A program made the translations under genes and the position numbers. Below the pieces are notes generated by a model that was given only the letters and a program-made list of their open reading frames with translations, made no database searches and was not told where the DNA came from. From Sphaerochaetaceae bacterium (GTDB lineage: Bacteria > Spirochaetota > Spirochaetia > Sphaerochaetales > Sphaerochaetaceae), in assembly GCA_024405015.1 (NCBI GenBank), contig JAKSPE010000012.1, positions 1-64,000 on the forward strand: a stretch of DNA of 64,000 nucleotides. Reading direction: 5' to 3'. How positions within the stretch are numbered: position 1 is the stretch's first letter; each line of letters begins with the position of its first letter. Positions 8,433-17,888 of the stretch are shown one piece after another.

Positions 8433-10106
8433 ATGACAATTCCGCTTTCTGAGTATCCAAGACCGCAGATGGTCCGAGACAGCTATATGTGCCTGAACGG
8501 CAGATGGGAGCTGACATTCCTATCCGATGGCGAAAAGGCCCCTGTGTATCCTATTATGGTTCCGTATGCACCGGAGTGTGAGTTCAGCGGCGTCAACCGA
8601 ACGCTGCAGGCCCATGAGACCATGCTCTACAGCAGGCATGTGGATTTCCCGGAGCCTGTGGATTTTTCCAAGGAGCGTCTTGTCCTTCACTTCGGTGCGG
8701 TCGACTACCGAGCCATTGTGTACGTTGACAAGAAGCAGGTCTGTGAGCATATCGGCGGCTACCTTCCGTTCAGTGTTGTCTTGGACAAGGCATCCTTTGA
8801 TCTGGATGTCAGCGTGCAGGACCCAGGTGATACCAAGGAGATCTCCCGCGGAAAGCAGAGTTCCGAACCGGGCGGCATCTGGTACCCAAAGACAAGTGGT
8901 ATCTGGCAGACGGTCTGGATGGAGAAGGTTCCCATTTGCCATGTGACAGAACTGTCACTGAGAACGGATTTGCAAGGTTTCTGGATTACCGTGCATACGA
9001 GTGAGAAAACGGCCCAGAAAGCCGTTTTGACGCTTTGTGGAAACGAGTATCCATTTGACACCGAAACAGAGTACCGCGTCGATGTCCAGGATGCGCATCT
9101 GTGGACTCCAGAAGATCCTTATTTATATAACTTTGATATAACTGTCGGAGAAGACCATGTCCATTCCTATGTGGGACTGAGAACCTTTGGAACCGGAGCG
9201 GACAAGAAGGGTAGAAAAGTGCTGCTTCTGAACGGAAAGCCTTATTTCCATCATGGTCTTTTGGACCAGGGGTACTTCAAGGGTGGCTTTTACACACCGA
9301 TGTCTGACCAGGACTTCATCGATGACATCCAGCGCATGAAGGACATGGGCTTCAATACGCTTCGAAAGCACATCAAGGTGGAGCCTCTTCGCTGGTACTA
9401 CCATTGTGATCGGCTTGGCATGCTGGTGTGGCAGGATATGGTCTCTGGCGGTGGCGTCTACCGAAAGTCCACCGTCTCTGCCCCTCTTGCCATTGGGTCT
9501 TATCTGAAAGACAACCGCTACGATCTGTTTGCCCGCGAGGATGCGCACGAAAGGGAAGTCTGGGAGACGGAGTGCTATGCCATGGTCCGACACCTTTTCA
9601 ACTGTACCTGCATTGCCATGTGGGTTCCTTTCAACGAAGGTTGGGGACAGTTTGACAGCGTTAGGGTCACAAAAAACATGCTTGCCATCGACAGCAGCAG
9701 AACCATTGACCATGCCTCGGGTTGGCACGACCAGGGAATCGGCGATTTCAAGAGCCTTCATGTCTACTTCAAACCGTACCGCTTCAAGGCCGACAAGAAG
9801 GGAAGGTCTGTGATTCTGTCGGAGTTCGGCGGCTATGGTTACGATACCAACACCACAGCGCAGAAGAGCTTCGTCTACCGTTCCTACCAATCTCCCGATG
9901 ACCTGACCGATGGTATTGTGAAGCTTTACGAAAAGCAGATTCTCCCTGCAAAGCGCAAGGGCCTGGCTGCAAGCATCTACACACAGGTTTCCGATGTCGA
10001 GCAGGAGGTCAATGGACTGTTGACCTACGACCGCAAGATCATCAAGGTCCGAGTAAGCCGTATGGCAGAAATGTCAAAGAAACTGCTGGAAGGTGATATC
10101 AACTGA
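8433..10106 (+). CDS. Glycoside hydrolase family 2 protein (beta-galactosidase/beta-glucuronidase-like)
   Basis: A 557-residue GH2 glycosidase without a signal peptide, so probably cytoplasmic and acting on imported oligosaccharides. Domain order is the jelly-roll sugar-binding domain (about 15-165), an immunoglobulin-like domain (about 170-255) and a TIM barrel (about 260-540). FNEGWGQ carries the acid/base Glu at about 402, and LSEFGGYGY the nucleophile Glu at about 464. The length is nearer to beta-glucuronidase-sized members than to LacZ (about 1020), so the barrel is followed by almost nothing. GTGGAGG precedes the ATG by 5 bases. Its last 8 bases overlap the convergent glycosyltransferase gene. 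Exact substrate unknown. Confidence 0.9.
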   Translation: MTIPLSEYPRPQMVRDSYMCLNGRWELTFLSDGEKAPVYPIMVPYAPECEFSGVNRTLQAHETMLYSRHVDFPEPVDFSKERLVLHFGAVDYRAIVYVDKKQVCEHIGGYLPFSVVLDKASFDLDVSVQDPGDTKEISRGKQSSEPGGIWYPKTSGIWQTVWMEKVPICHVTELSLRTDLQGFWITVHTSEKTAQKAVLTLCGNEYPFDTETEYRVDVQDAHLWTPEDPYLYNFDITVGEDHVHSYVGLRTFGTGADKKGRKVLLLNGKPYFHHGLLDQGYFKGGFYTPMSDQDFIDDIQRMKDMGFNTLRKHIKVEPLRWYYHCDRLGMLVWQDMVSGGGVYRKSTVSAPLAIGSYLKDNRYDLFAREDAHEREVWETECYAMVRHLFNCTCIAMWVPFNEGWGQFDSVRVTKNMLAIDSSRTIDHASGWHDQGIGDFKSLHVYFKPYRFKADKKGRSVILSEFGGYGYDTNTTAQKSFVYRSYQSPDDLTDGIVKLYEKQILPAKRKGLAASIYTQVSDVEQEVNGLLTYDRKIIKVRVSRMAEMSKKLLEGDIN

Positions 10107-11277
10107 ACTTTCTGTTGTTGAACTTCTTCTCGTCAATGAGCTCCTGATAACGACCCAGAATGGTATCCATGAGCTCTCCGTCCCAAGGCATTGGAATGGT
10201 CTCATATGCCTTCTGCTCCATTTCCTTTCTCTTTTGCTCAGGAATGGCCAGAAACTCCTTTATGGCTTTGGCCACGTCCTCGTTTGTGTTGTTGCAGACG
10301 ATGCCGTTCTCGAGGTTCTGGATGACCTCCGCGGTGCAGGAGCCTTGTACGGCAAGGCCACAGGTATGCTGTGCGGCTGCCTCTCTGAGAACCATCGGAG
10401 CATTATCGTAGATGGATGGAAATACAAATAGTGTGGCAAGTGAATACAGCGCATCCAGGGCTTCCGCATCGGTGATATGGCCTGTCATGACGGTGTTCTC
10501 TGTGATGTTCTGATCCGCTATGAGTTTTCGGATGGCTTCTTCATCTGGTCCCAGTCCTGCTATGACAAGTTGGAAGGCAACGCCGTCTTTCTTGAGAAGT
10601 CCACAGGCTTCGATGGTTCTTTTGAGGTTCTTCTTCCAACTGAGTTGCCCCACATAGAGAAGTACCGGGATGTCCGTTCGGATCTTGTAGCGGTCTCTGA
10701 CTTCCGGAACCCTTGCAAGGTTCAGGACTCTGCGGTTGGTCCCGTTCGGCATTGTTCGCATCCTGCCCTTGAATCCATATTCTCTGAGTGTTTCCCCTGT
10801 GCCGTCAGATACGGACCATACTTCATCGCATCGGTTGTAGAAGTCCGCGACAATCTTGGAGCCGAACTTGGCCACCGTCTTGATGCCTGTAGCCTGCAGA
10901 AAGTCATCGTAGAACTTGGTATGAAAGGTTCCGACAAGTGGTACGTCCAGTTTTTTTGCCCAATGTGCACCGATGTTTCCTGCAAAGGCAGGTCCATGGA
11001 CATGGCAGATCTCAAACGGAATCTGCTTCATTCTGGAGGTGAAATGAGGATCAAGCCCTTCGATTCCGATTCGCCATGGAAGTTTCTTTGAGAGTTTTAC
11101 AGAGGTGAAATCGACAATCTCATAAGGAAGACCGCCTCTGTAGCCTGTGTTGTACTGAGGGGTGATGACGTAGACTTCGTTTCCACGCGCGCTCATGGTC
11201 TCAGCATAGGCCTTCATGACACGTCCTACTCCGTCAAATACCGGAATGAAGGACTCTCCAAACTGACCAATTACCAT
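10099..11277 (-). CDS. GT4-family glycosyltransferase
   Basis: A 392-residue GT-B-fold glycosyltransferase, probably transferring a sugar from a nucleotide donor to a lipid or glycan at the membrane face. The N-terminal Rossmann domain has the glycine-rich FDGVGRV segment and CHVHGPAFAG, as in group 1 enzymes. The C-terminal domain shows YVGQLSWKKNL, VIAGLGPDEEAI and PSIYDNAPMVLREAAA, the donor-binding strand with its conserved Glu. No membrane segment is evident. It resembles the alpha-mannosyl/glucosyl-diacylglycerol transferase group, but the acceptor cannot be told from sequence. It is convergent with GH2 and lies 33 bases after the membrane protein gene on the same strand. Confidence 0.9.
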   Translation of the reverse strand: MVIGQFGESFIPVFDGVGRVMKAYAETMSARGNEVYVITPQYNTGYRGGLPYEIVDFTSVKLSKKLPWRIGIEGLDPHFTSRMKQIPFEICHVHGPAFAGNIGAHWAKKLDVPLVGTFHTKFYDDFLQATGIKTVAKFGSKIVADFYNRCDEVWSVSDGTGETLREYGFKGRMRTMPNGTNRRVLNLARVPEVRDRYKIRTDIPVLLYVGQLSWKKNLKRTIEACGLLKKDGVAFQLVIAGLGPDEEAIRKLIADQNITENTVMTGHITDAEALDALYSLATLFVFPSIYDNAPMVLREAAAQHTCGLAVQGSCTAEVIQNLENGIVCNNTNEDVAKAIKEFLAIPEQKRKEMEQKAYETIPMPWDGELMDTILGRYQELIDEKKFNNRKFS

Positions 11278-11310
11278 AGGATAGACTCCTTGATAATGAA
11301 CACTTTGGAA

Positions 11311-12051
11311 TTACAGGATCACTGAGTTCCTTAATGTCATTATCATCAGTATGATTGCCCCAATCGCAAACAGTGCTGTTCCAACTGTAATATAAGCAAA
11401 GGATGTGAAGACGGCAACAAGGTAGGAGCCTACAATCATCATGATGGTAGCGACCTGTCTGAGAATCCAGGATCGCTGCAGATCAGAGGCGATGAGAATC
11501 AGATGGGCAATCACCGAAAGGACGCACAGAATGGTGAGTACTACAAGTGGTGCAGTCATGCTCCAGACACCTAAGACATCCTGTGGTGCAGGTAAGGTGA
11601 GAGACAGAAAAAGAACGCCAGCCCCGCCGATGAGCATGAAGCGGTTAGCGGCACCGTGTTCGTTGTTCTGGTTGAACAGCGAGAATCCAAGGACAGAGAA
11701 GAACATCATGAACTGTGAGAACATGACGAGTCTGACATTGACCCTTGGTGGCAGGATGCTCCAACCGGTCAGTCTTGTGAAGAACGACAGGATCTGCATC
11801 TCTGTCAGGGATGCAAACAGAAGATACAGAATGGTGAACAGGTTTCCAGGATTGTTGATGGAAACGTTGTTCTTGTAATAGGCAAGAGTCACAAGTACAA
11901 GCGCTACAATTCGAACGACTGTCGCAATGTAGGAGACGGCACCAGAACCGTCGGTAGAGACGACGATTCCATAAACGGAAATGCCGATTCCGATGAGAAA
12001 GGCGAGGGTTTGGAGTGTGACAACCAGAAAGCGCAGGAATCTGCTGTTCAT
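11311..12051 (-). CDS. Seven-helix integral membrane protein, unknown function
   Basis: A 246-residue, very hydrophobic protein with about seven predicted membrane helices, short loops and no recognizable catalytic motif. A charged segment (SLFNQNNEHGAANR) lies near the middle. I do not recognize the family. Its start codon shares one base with the stop of the SDF-type symporter upstream, and the glycosyltransferase follows 33 bases downstream. It is therefore probably cotranslated with the symporter, perhaps as a partner or a separate envelope function. Confidence 0.75.
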   Translation of the reverse strand: MNSRFLRFLVVTLQTLAFLIGIGISVYGIVVSTDGSGAVSYIATVVRIVALVLVTLAYYKNNVSINNPGNLFTILYLLFASLTEMQILSFFTRLTGWSILPPRVNVRLVMFSQFMMFFSVLGFSLFNQNNEHGAANRFMLIGGAGVLFLSLTLPAPQDVLGVWSMTAPLVVLTILCVLSVIAHLILIASDLQRSWILRQVATIMMIVGSYLVAVFTSFAYITVGTALFAIGAIILMIMTLRNSVIL

Positions 12052-13316
12052 CAGACGGTATCCTTTTCTCGGATGTAGCAGTCTGCCTTGAGCTGGTAAG
12101 CTGTGAAGCTTGTACCAAGACCTGCAAGCAGAGTGTCGAACATGAGTGCGAGTCCGTTCAGAAGCGGAAGGATTCCGATGATTGCGAATTCGGCACCAGA
12201 GATGTCAATGTTCAGAAGAGTAAGAGCAAAGGAGGATGCGAATACCACCTCAAAACCAGCGTGCAGGCTGCAGATGAAGCTTGCCAGCGTACATGCCAAG
12301 GCAATTGTCATGACCTGTACGGAAGTTGGCATGCTGCCGTTTACGGCAAATACGATGGAGCATGTGCAGATGGTTGAGATGAGGGCGCTTCCACCCTTTG
12401 TGATGATACTGTGGATTGGAAGGGCTGTTGAGACGACCTTCTTCTGGATGCCGAGGTTGATTCTGCAGTCGGTGTAGAGTGCAGGCTGGCTGAACATGAA
12501 GTTCACGGAGAAGAAGGCGGCGGTAGCTGCGGAAAGCAGTCTACAGATCTGGCGGTATGGGTTTCTTCTGAAACCTGTTGCAATGGCATAGACCAGAGGA
12601 ATCACAACCAGAAGACAGCCGAAGAAAGCGATGACGCAAAGGAGGATGAACTTCCAGGACTCGAAGACGGAGCCGTCGGTCCAAAGCTTTTCGTACCAGG
12701 TCCCGGAAATGAAGAACACACCGACCCAAAGGAGCTTTGCGATGTTCTTTGCAAGTCGGAACATGACTTCGCTGATGGAGTTCATGGTGATGTATGCCGG
12801 TCTGACGATTTCAGAGGTTGGTCGGATGGCATAGCCGAAAACGATTGCTACGAAGATGATTGGAAGCAGACAGTCAGTTGACTTGATGAGGTTCACAAAT
12901 GCATTGACGGAAAGTGGGTTGGCATCCCCAAGTCTATGGAAGGTTGCACTTGCCAGATCCTGGTACAGCACAGCCGCATCCTCTGCGGTCTTTGGAAGGG
13001 TTGAGGATGTTGGGAAGGCAGATGGGTAGGAGCGGAAGATCAGTGCGCCTGCAACAGCAAGGACCACTGAAGTGAATAGGGCCCAGAAAATGGAGGAAAG
13101 CCAGACGAATCCGTTTTCTCCTTTCTTTCGTGTCAGTGATGCTGTTCCTGCTGTCATTGTGAAGAAGGCAAGTGGGAACACGATAAAGATACCCAGTCTC
13201 ATCACAATGTCGGCCATAAAGGTCATTACAGAGCAAAAGAGCGCATTGTCCTTGAATACCAGCTCAAAGGCCAGTCCCATAGCAGATGCAGCCAAATAAG
13301 TTAACCATGTCTTCAT
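12051..13316 (-). CDS. Divergent dicarboxylate/amino acid:cation symporter (SDF/DAACS family)
   Basis: A 421-residue inner-membrane transporter. The hydrophobic profile and several segments fit the sodium:dicarboxylate/glutamate symporter fold: GIFIVFPLAFFTM in helix 3, a Ser/Gly-rich hairpin (ITKGGSALIST) and the C-terminal region around ILPLLNGLALMFDTLL. The canonical HP1/HP2 serine-rich and NMDGT-type motifs are poorly preserved, so the substrate may not be a dicarboxylate. A strong promoter match (TAGACA, 17 bases, TATAAT) ends 10 bases before the ATG, and no ribosome site is visible. The gene overlaps the next one by one base. Confidence 0.75.
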   Translation of the reverse strand: MKTWLTYLAASAMGLAFELVFKDNALFCSVMTFMADIVMRLGIFIVFPLAFFTMTAGTASLTRKKGENGFVWLSSIFWALFTSVVLAVAGALIFRSYPSAFPTSSTLPKTAEDAAVLYQDLASATFHRLGDANPLSVNAFVNLIKSTDCLLPIIFVAIVFGYAIRPTSEIVRPAYITMNSISEVMFRLAKNIAKLLWVGVFFISGTWYEKLWTDGSVFESWKFILLCVIAFFGCLLVVIPLVYAIATGFRRNPYRQICRLLSAATAAFFSVNFMFSQPALYTDCRINLGIQKKVVSTALPIHSIITKGGSALISTICTCSIVFAVNGSMPTSVQVMTIALACTLASFICSLHAGFEVVFASSFALTLLNIDISGAEFAIIGILPLLNGLALMFDTLLAGLGTSFTAYQLKADCYIREKDTV

Positions 13317-13326
13317 AGTAACAAGT

Positions 13327-13355
13327 ATTATATTTTCAATGCGTAAATGTGTCTA
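13327..13355 (-). promoter_or_regulatory. Promoter of the SDF-type symporter operon
   Basis: On the minus strand TAGACA (13350-13355) and TATAAT (13327-13332) are 17 bases apart. The expected start site near 13320 leaves a leader of about 4 bases. The -35 box overlaps the 3' end of the GH13 gene. Confidence 0.6.
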
Positions 13356-16300
13356 GTTCGACAGCAGGTTGTCCAACTGATACTGGGCATCTGCACAGCG
13401 TCTGAGCCAACTGTCCATTTCCTTTCTCATCGCAAGCTCGCTTTCCTCTGTGATCTCATCCTTGGCGGACAAGGCACGGCTTAGGAAGGAAAGGTACATG
13501 CACTCCTGGAAGGACTCACCACGGAACCAGCGGACTCCCTGGTATTCGTTTCTTCCAATGAGGTCCAGGAAGGTTCTTTCTGACAGAAGCTCCTGTACGC
13601 TGGCAATCTGCTTTACTGCAAGGATGGCACATCGGGTGGTGATGGCCTCTGGTGCATCGAAGAAACGGTCAAGCTGCAGAATCTGGGAGATGCGATAGAC
13701 GTCTTCCATCTTTGCGTTTGACTGCATGAACGGCATCACCAGGAAATAGGCTGCAAAGGATGTGACGATGTCATCGTCCATGATGGTGTTTGCATTGGAG
13801 AACACCTTGAAGCTGCAGACTTCATCCAGTTTGCCCAGAAGATCCACAATCGTCTGCGGTCTCATGACATGCATGTTCAGTCCAAGCTTTGCAAACAGGG
13901 TTTCCAGCTCCTCCATATAGGTGTAGCAGGAACCTAGGCTCTGCATGATGTTGCGTCTGTGTGAACTGGTACCCTTGCCCTGCAGCACAGCCTTCAGGTC
14001 TTTGCGGAACTTCTGTCCCTTGATTTGCTCAACAGCCTCGAAGAATGGCTCAAGGTAAAGGACGCGAATCTCATGGTCGAGGTCTGTGATTCCATGGCCC
14101 TGGTACTTTTCGTAGAGTCTCTCATAGACTCCATCGATGTCCTCAACCTCGTAGATGTTTGTGAAAACTTTTGTCTCATATCCGTTCAAGGATACTCGCA
14201 TGCCCTCTTCAAACAACTTTGCTGACTGGTAGAGATAGGTCTTTCCATTGTTGAAATTCTTGTAGACGAGGAATCTTCGGATGCCGCGTTTGAGTCTGAG
14301 GCTCTGTGCCAGAGAGACAGTTTCCATTCTTCGTTCGGAGCCGTCTTTGACGAGCTTTGGAGCGGACAGGTTGATCTTACCCTCCACATGTTCGTACTGG
14401 TTGTTGTACAGCACAAGGGCCATCTGGTTATCGTCTCCGTTGGTGTAGGCGAATACGGAATCCTGGACCTGACCGTCGTTAGCGATGACATCGAAAATCT
14501 GGAAATAGCGGGATTCGGAGAAAAGTCTACGCATCTTCAGAAGCGGGAAGATTCTTCTTTTATGCTCTTCAATGAGTCCTTCGTTCTCCTTTTCGTCCCA
14601 GTAGGCTCTCTGGTACTCCATGCCGTACTTTTCTCGGAAGCCTTCAATCTGACCGTGTCCGAACATCGGAAGACCTGGAAGTGTGGCAAGGAGTGTACAG
14701 ACGCCAAAGTACTTGTCTGCATCGCCGAACTGTGCAATTGCGGTATCCTCATCAGGATTGTTCATGAAGTTCACGTAGCGCTTGAGAATGTCCGGGTCAA
14801 AGGCGATGGTGGCCTTGATGCTGTCGCGGTACTTCTTGTTCTCCTGGTTCTTCAGCATGTGCATGAAGGCGCTGTTGTAGACTCTGTGCATTCCTAGGGT
14901 TCTGACGAAGTAGCTTTCCATCATCCAGAATGCCTCTGCCAAAAGCAATGTATCAGGAAGTTCGGAGGATATGCGGTCGACCACTTCTCTCCAGAACTCA
15001 TTTGGGATGCTTCTGTTGAAGTCTTCCTCGGTCATGCCATAGGAGGTTCTGCCTGCAATGTCTCCGCCTGTTCCTGGCTTTGGATACCAAAGTCTCTGGA
15101 TGTGTCTCTTGGCAAGGGTCATTGCGGCATCGAAGCGGATGATCGGGAAGTTTCTGGCAACCTCCAGAATCTGCTGGATCACAGCTTCTCGCGTCTGAGG
15201 ATTCAAAAAGTCCAGCTGAGCGGTGTCGTTCCATGGCATGGTGGTTCCATCGTTTCCATGGAAGATGTAGGAAGTCTCTCCTGTGCGTTTGTCGACTCTT
15301 TGGAAGGTGACGGCGGCATCGGTTCTGTTGTAGTAATGGTCCTCGATTCTCACATCGATATCCGGATTGTCGGAAAGGTTCGGACCGTTGAAGGAGTAGG
15401 ATGGAAATGGAGGGTAGGACTGCTGCATGAAGTAGTCGCTGTGGTTAACCATCCAGTCGCTGTCAAGTCCGGTATGGTTTGGCACCATGTCACTTGCCAG
15501 TCTGATTCCACGGCTCCAACAGCGTGAGCGCAGATTGTTCAAGGCTTCCCAACCACCGAGTCTGGAGGCAATCTGGTAACCTTTGAGCGAGTAGGCTGAG
15601 GATTCTGCATCTGGGTTTCCACAGAGGTTCTTGATTCTCTTTGAGGCTGGGCTTCTTTCCCAAAGGCCAATCAGCCAAAGGGCGGTGAAACCTTCGTCTC
15701 TGAGCTTATCAAGCTCCTGGTCTGGAATCTGGTCGAGTCTGCTGATATCGGTCTTGTACTTCTTGGAAAGCTGGTCCAGCCAGACAAGAGTGCTCTTTGC
15801 CATCATGACGACATTCGGCATCCAGTTGCGGTCTGGGGTGAAAGACTCGATCTCCTCGGAACCTGCGGAGCCTCCGCTTGTATAGTTTGGAACCTCCATC
15901 GGGCCGAATCCGCCGGCGATGCGAGGCTTGTCTTCCTCTCGCATGTAGTCCTGGCTCTTCAGAAGCAAAGTTTTGAGCGTCTCAGGAATGAAAGTATCCC
16001 AGTGCTCAATGATGTAGGTGATTTGTCTGTGAAGGGAATCCGGATACAGTCGTGCAGGCCTTGTCAAAAACGAGAAGAGGTCCTCCTCGGATGATTCTGT
16101 GAAATTGGTACCGCGCAGGTAACTTCCCATCATGGCGGTAAGAGCCCTTGTTCCCTGTGGGAATTCGAGCTTCTTCTGACTCAGCATATCGCCGGTTGCT
16201 GCAATGAGGGCAGGGTTTGCCTGGAAGACCTGATGCACGAAGAAAGCTCTGGCTGTCTCTTCCATCTTGAGGATTCTCGGGTCATTGAGACGGGTCGGGA

Positions 16301-16616
16301 ACATTTTGTCGTAGAACTTCAGAACTTCGTCGCAATCCTTGTTCTTCTGGGACAGCACTGTGATTCTGGAAAACGGTTCACTATCGGTTCCCCTGAGGTA
16401 GGCAGAGATGACAGTCTGGTAAATCAGATGCAGAACGGCAGAGGTGTAGACCTTTCCTGCAGAGATCGGATGCTCATGGTTGTTGTTATAGATGAGCGAA
16501 ATCTCCTGAGCCTGGCGATACATGCCATCCACATTGTTCTTGGTCTCGAACATTGGGAGGTCATATGTCATTTCATGTCTGCTGGTTTCTGATATTCTGA
16601 AATCTCTATTCTTCAT
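13353..16616 (-). CDS. Very large cytoplasmic GH13 (alpha-amylase superfamily) protein
   Basis: A 1087-residue alpha-glucan-active enzyme without a signal peptide. About 300 N-terminal residues have no domain I recognize. The GH13 barrel then runs from about 305 to 700: region I DMVPNHTG (377-384), region II IIRFDAAMT with nucleophile Asp496, region III LLAEAFW with acid/base Glu561, and a region IV-like FMNNPDED with Asp622. The usual His before that Asp is Pro. About 390 C-terminal residues follow the barrel and include a helical part. The large flanking domains set it apart from ordinary amylases; glycogen or maltodextrin turnover in the cytoplasm is a reasonable inference. It follows pth by 24 bases on the same strand. 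Confidence 0.85.
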   Translation of the reverse strand: MKNRDFRISETSRHEMTYDLPMFETKNNVDGMYRQAQEISLIYNNNHEHPISAGKVYTSAVLHLIYQTVISAYLRGTDSEPFSRITVLSQKNKDCDEVLKFYDKMFPTRLNDPRILKMEETARAFFVHQVFQANPALIAATGDMLSQKKLEFPQGTRALTAMMGSYLRGTNFTESSEEDLFSFLTRPARLYPDSLHRQITYIIEHWDTFIPETLKTLLLKSQDYMREEDKPRIAGGFGPMEVPNYTSGGSAGSEEIESFTPDRNWMPNVVMMAKSTLVWLDQLSKKYKTDISRLDQIPDQELDKLRDEGFTALWLIGLWERSPASKRIKNLCGNPDAESSAYSLKGYQIASRLGGWEALNNLRSRCWSRGIRLASDMVPNHTGLDSDWMVNHSDYFMQQSYPPFPSYSFNGPNLSDNPDIDVRIEDHYYNRTDAAVTFQRVDKRTGETSYIFHGNDGTTMPWNDTAQLDFLNPQTREAVIQQILEVARNFPIIRFDAAMTLAKRHIQRLWYPKPGTGGDIAGRTSYGMTEEDFNRSIPNEFWREVVDRISSELPDTLLLAEAFWMMESYFVRTLGMHRVYNSAFMHMLKNQENKKYRDSIKATIAFDPDILKRYVNFMNNPDEDTAIAQFGDADKYFGVCTLLATLPGLPMFGHGQIEGFREKYGMEYQRAYWDEKENEGLIEEHKRRIFPLLKMRRLFSESRYFQIFDVIANDGQVQDSVFAYTNGDDNQMALVLYNNQYEHVEGKINLSAPKLVKDGSERRMETVSLAQSLRLKRGIRRFLVYKNFNNGKTYLYQSAKLFEEGMRVSLNGYETKVFTNIYEVEDIDGVYERLYEKYQGHGITDLDHEIRVLYLEPFFEAVEQIKGQKFRKDLKAVLQGKGTSSHRRNIMQSLGSCYTYMEELETLFAKLGLNMHVMRPQTIVDLLGKLDEVCSFKVFSNANTIMDDDIVTSFAAYFLVMPFMQSNAKMEDVYRISQILQLDRFFDAPEAITTRCAILAVKQIASVQELLSERTFLDLIGRNEYQGVRWFRGESFQECMYLSFLSRALSAKDEITEESELAMRKEMDSWLRRCADAQYQLDNLLSN

Positions 16617-16640
16617 TCTGCCCCGTTTCCCTTTTGCTTT

Positions 16641-17162
16641 TCAGGTACTCATGTATTGTACTATGGATTCCGATATACTATCTAGTGTTGATTCCAACTG
16701 TTTTTCCTCCAAAGGGGAGAAACGTCCCAAGACATAGTCGGCAACCTGCATGACGGCAGGTGGTCGTCCAACGCCAATGCGTAGGCGCATGAACTGGTCT
16801 GTTCCCAGATTCTGCTTGATGGATCTGAGCCCATTATGGCCGCCCATGCCACCTCCCAGCTGGATTTTGGTTGTGCCAAATGGCAGTTCAATATCGTCGT
16901 GCACGACAAGAATGTCTTTGTTTTGTATGTTGTAGAACTTGGCTGCCTCTTGTACGGAAACGCCACTGACGTTCATGAATGTCTGCGGTTTGAGCAAAAT
17001 GGTATTGCCCTGTTTTGTGTACAGGGCATGGAATTTGGTCTGCCAGGTGTCTGTGATGTGTCTGGTTTTCAACAAATGGTCACAGGCGATCCATCCTGCA
17101 TTGTGTCTGGTCTGTCTGTATTGGATTCCAGGATTTCCTAGAAAAACGATTAGCTTTGGCAT
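16641..17162 (-). CDS. pth: Peptidyl-tRNA hydrolase
   Basis: Releases peptides from prematurely dropped peptidyl-tRNA so that the tRNA can be reused. At 173 residues it is slightly shorter than E. coli Pth. Conserved features are all present: FLGNPG at the N-terminus, TRHNAG with the catalytic His, KPQTFMNVSG, VVHDDIELPFG with the catalytic-network Asp, and GGHNGLRSI. I chose the ATG at 17162 because translation upstream of it lacks conservation. It is preceded by TATATT ending 6 bases away and no ribosome site, which predicts a leaderless mRNA. It probably heads a pth-GH13 transcript. Confidence 0.95.
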   Translation of the reverse strand: MPKLIVFLGNPGIQYRQTRHNAGWIACDHLLKTRHITDTWQTKFHALYTKQGNTILLKPQTFMNVSGVSVQEAAKFYNIQNKDILVVHDDIELPFGTTKIQLGGGMGGHNGLRSIKQNLGTDQFMRLRIGVGRPPAVMQVADYVLGRFSPLEEKQLESTLDSISESIVQYMST

Positions 17163-17168
17163 GATTAA

Positions 17169-17198
17169 AATATAAACCTTTGTGTGACGTACTGACAA
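17169..17198 (-). promoter_or_regulatory. Promoter of pth, placing the start site at the ATG
   Basis: On the minus strand TTGTCA (17193-17198) and TATATT (17169-17174) are 18 bases apart. Six bases separate the -10 box from the start codon. Confidence 0.6.
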
Positions 17199-17256
17199 GG
17201 AAAGTTGACAAGAGAGGACCAAGAAGTGACAATTGCAGTGTCTTTGGAGGTCCCCT

Positions 17257-17802
17257 ATGGCAGTTGCAAGAGAATATGACAGATGCGCTCTGGTAATGGG
17301 TGTGCTCTCATCCTATGAACAGCAGCACGAAACGCTCATTGCCCTTTTGGAAAGCCATTTCGGACCTGTTGAGGTGCAAAGTCCTGTGTTGGACTTTTCC
17401 TATACCGACTACTACGACGAGGAGATGGGCGGTCGACCTGTGCGATACCTTCTGCTGTTCAAGGACCTTGTGGACCCGTCAAAGCTTGCTGATTTCAAGA
17501 TTCTGACCAATGAGCTGGAGAAGGGATTCGCCTTTGAGAACGGCAACCGAAGAATCAATCTTGACCCAGGAATCCTGTCGCTTTCCAGCTTCATTTTGGC
17601 AACCTGCAAAGACCGTTCCCACCGTATTCCGTTGCATGATGGCATCTATGCTGAGACGACGCTGATCTACCAGAACAAGGACTTTCAGAGACTGCCTTGG
17701 ACCTATGCCGACTACAGCAGCGAAGAGGTGAAGGCCATTCTGAGAGACTTTCGTGACAAGTATCGGGCAAGTCTAAAAAGCATATCCAAAACCGATAAGT
17801 GA
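17257..17802 (+). CDS. DUF4416 family protein
   Basis: A 181-residue cytoplasmic protein that I recognize as the DUF4416 family, common in spirochaetes and some other bacteria and of unknown function. Visible conserved segments are FGPVEVQSPVLDFSYTDYY, YLLLFKDLVDP, RRINLDPGILSLSSFILAT and the C-terminal PWTYADY. The start is the ATG after TGGAGGT with 6-base spacing. It is transcribed divergently from pth, with a 94-base gap between start codons. I see no catalytic motif. Confidence 0.85.
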   Translation: MAVAREYDRCALVMGVLSSYEQQHETLIALLESHFGPVEVQSPVLDFSYTDYYDEEMGGRPVRYLLLFKDLVDPSKLADFKILTNELEKGFAFENGNRRINLDPGILSLSSFILATCKDRSHRIPLHDGIYAETTLIYQNKDFQRLPWTYADYSSEEVKAILRDFRDKYRASLKSISKTDK

Positions 17803-17888
17803 CATATAAAAATCAGGTAACAGTCAAATAAGAAGACATCATAAATTCTCAAAAAATAGTTTCTGCAGTTCTCTGGTATAGAGTAGGT

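Noticed and set aside
17205-17256. A promoter for the DUF4416 gene from TTGACA at about 17205
   Set aside because: There is no acceptable -10 box at 15-19 bases, so I did not call it.
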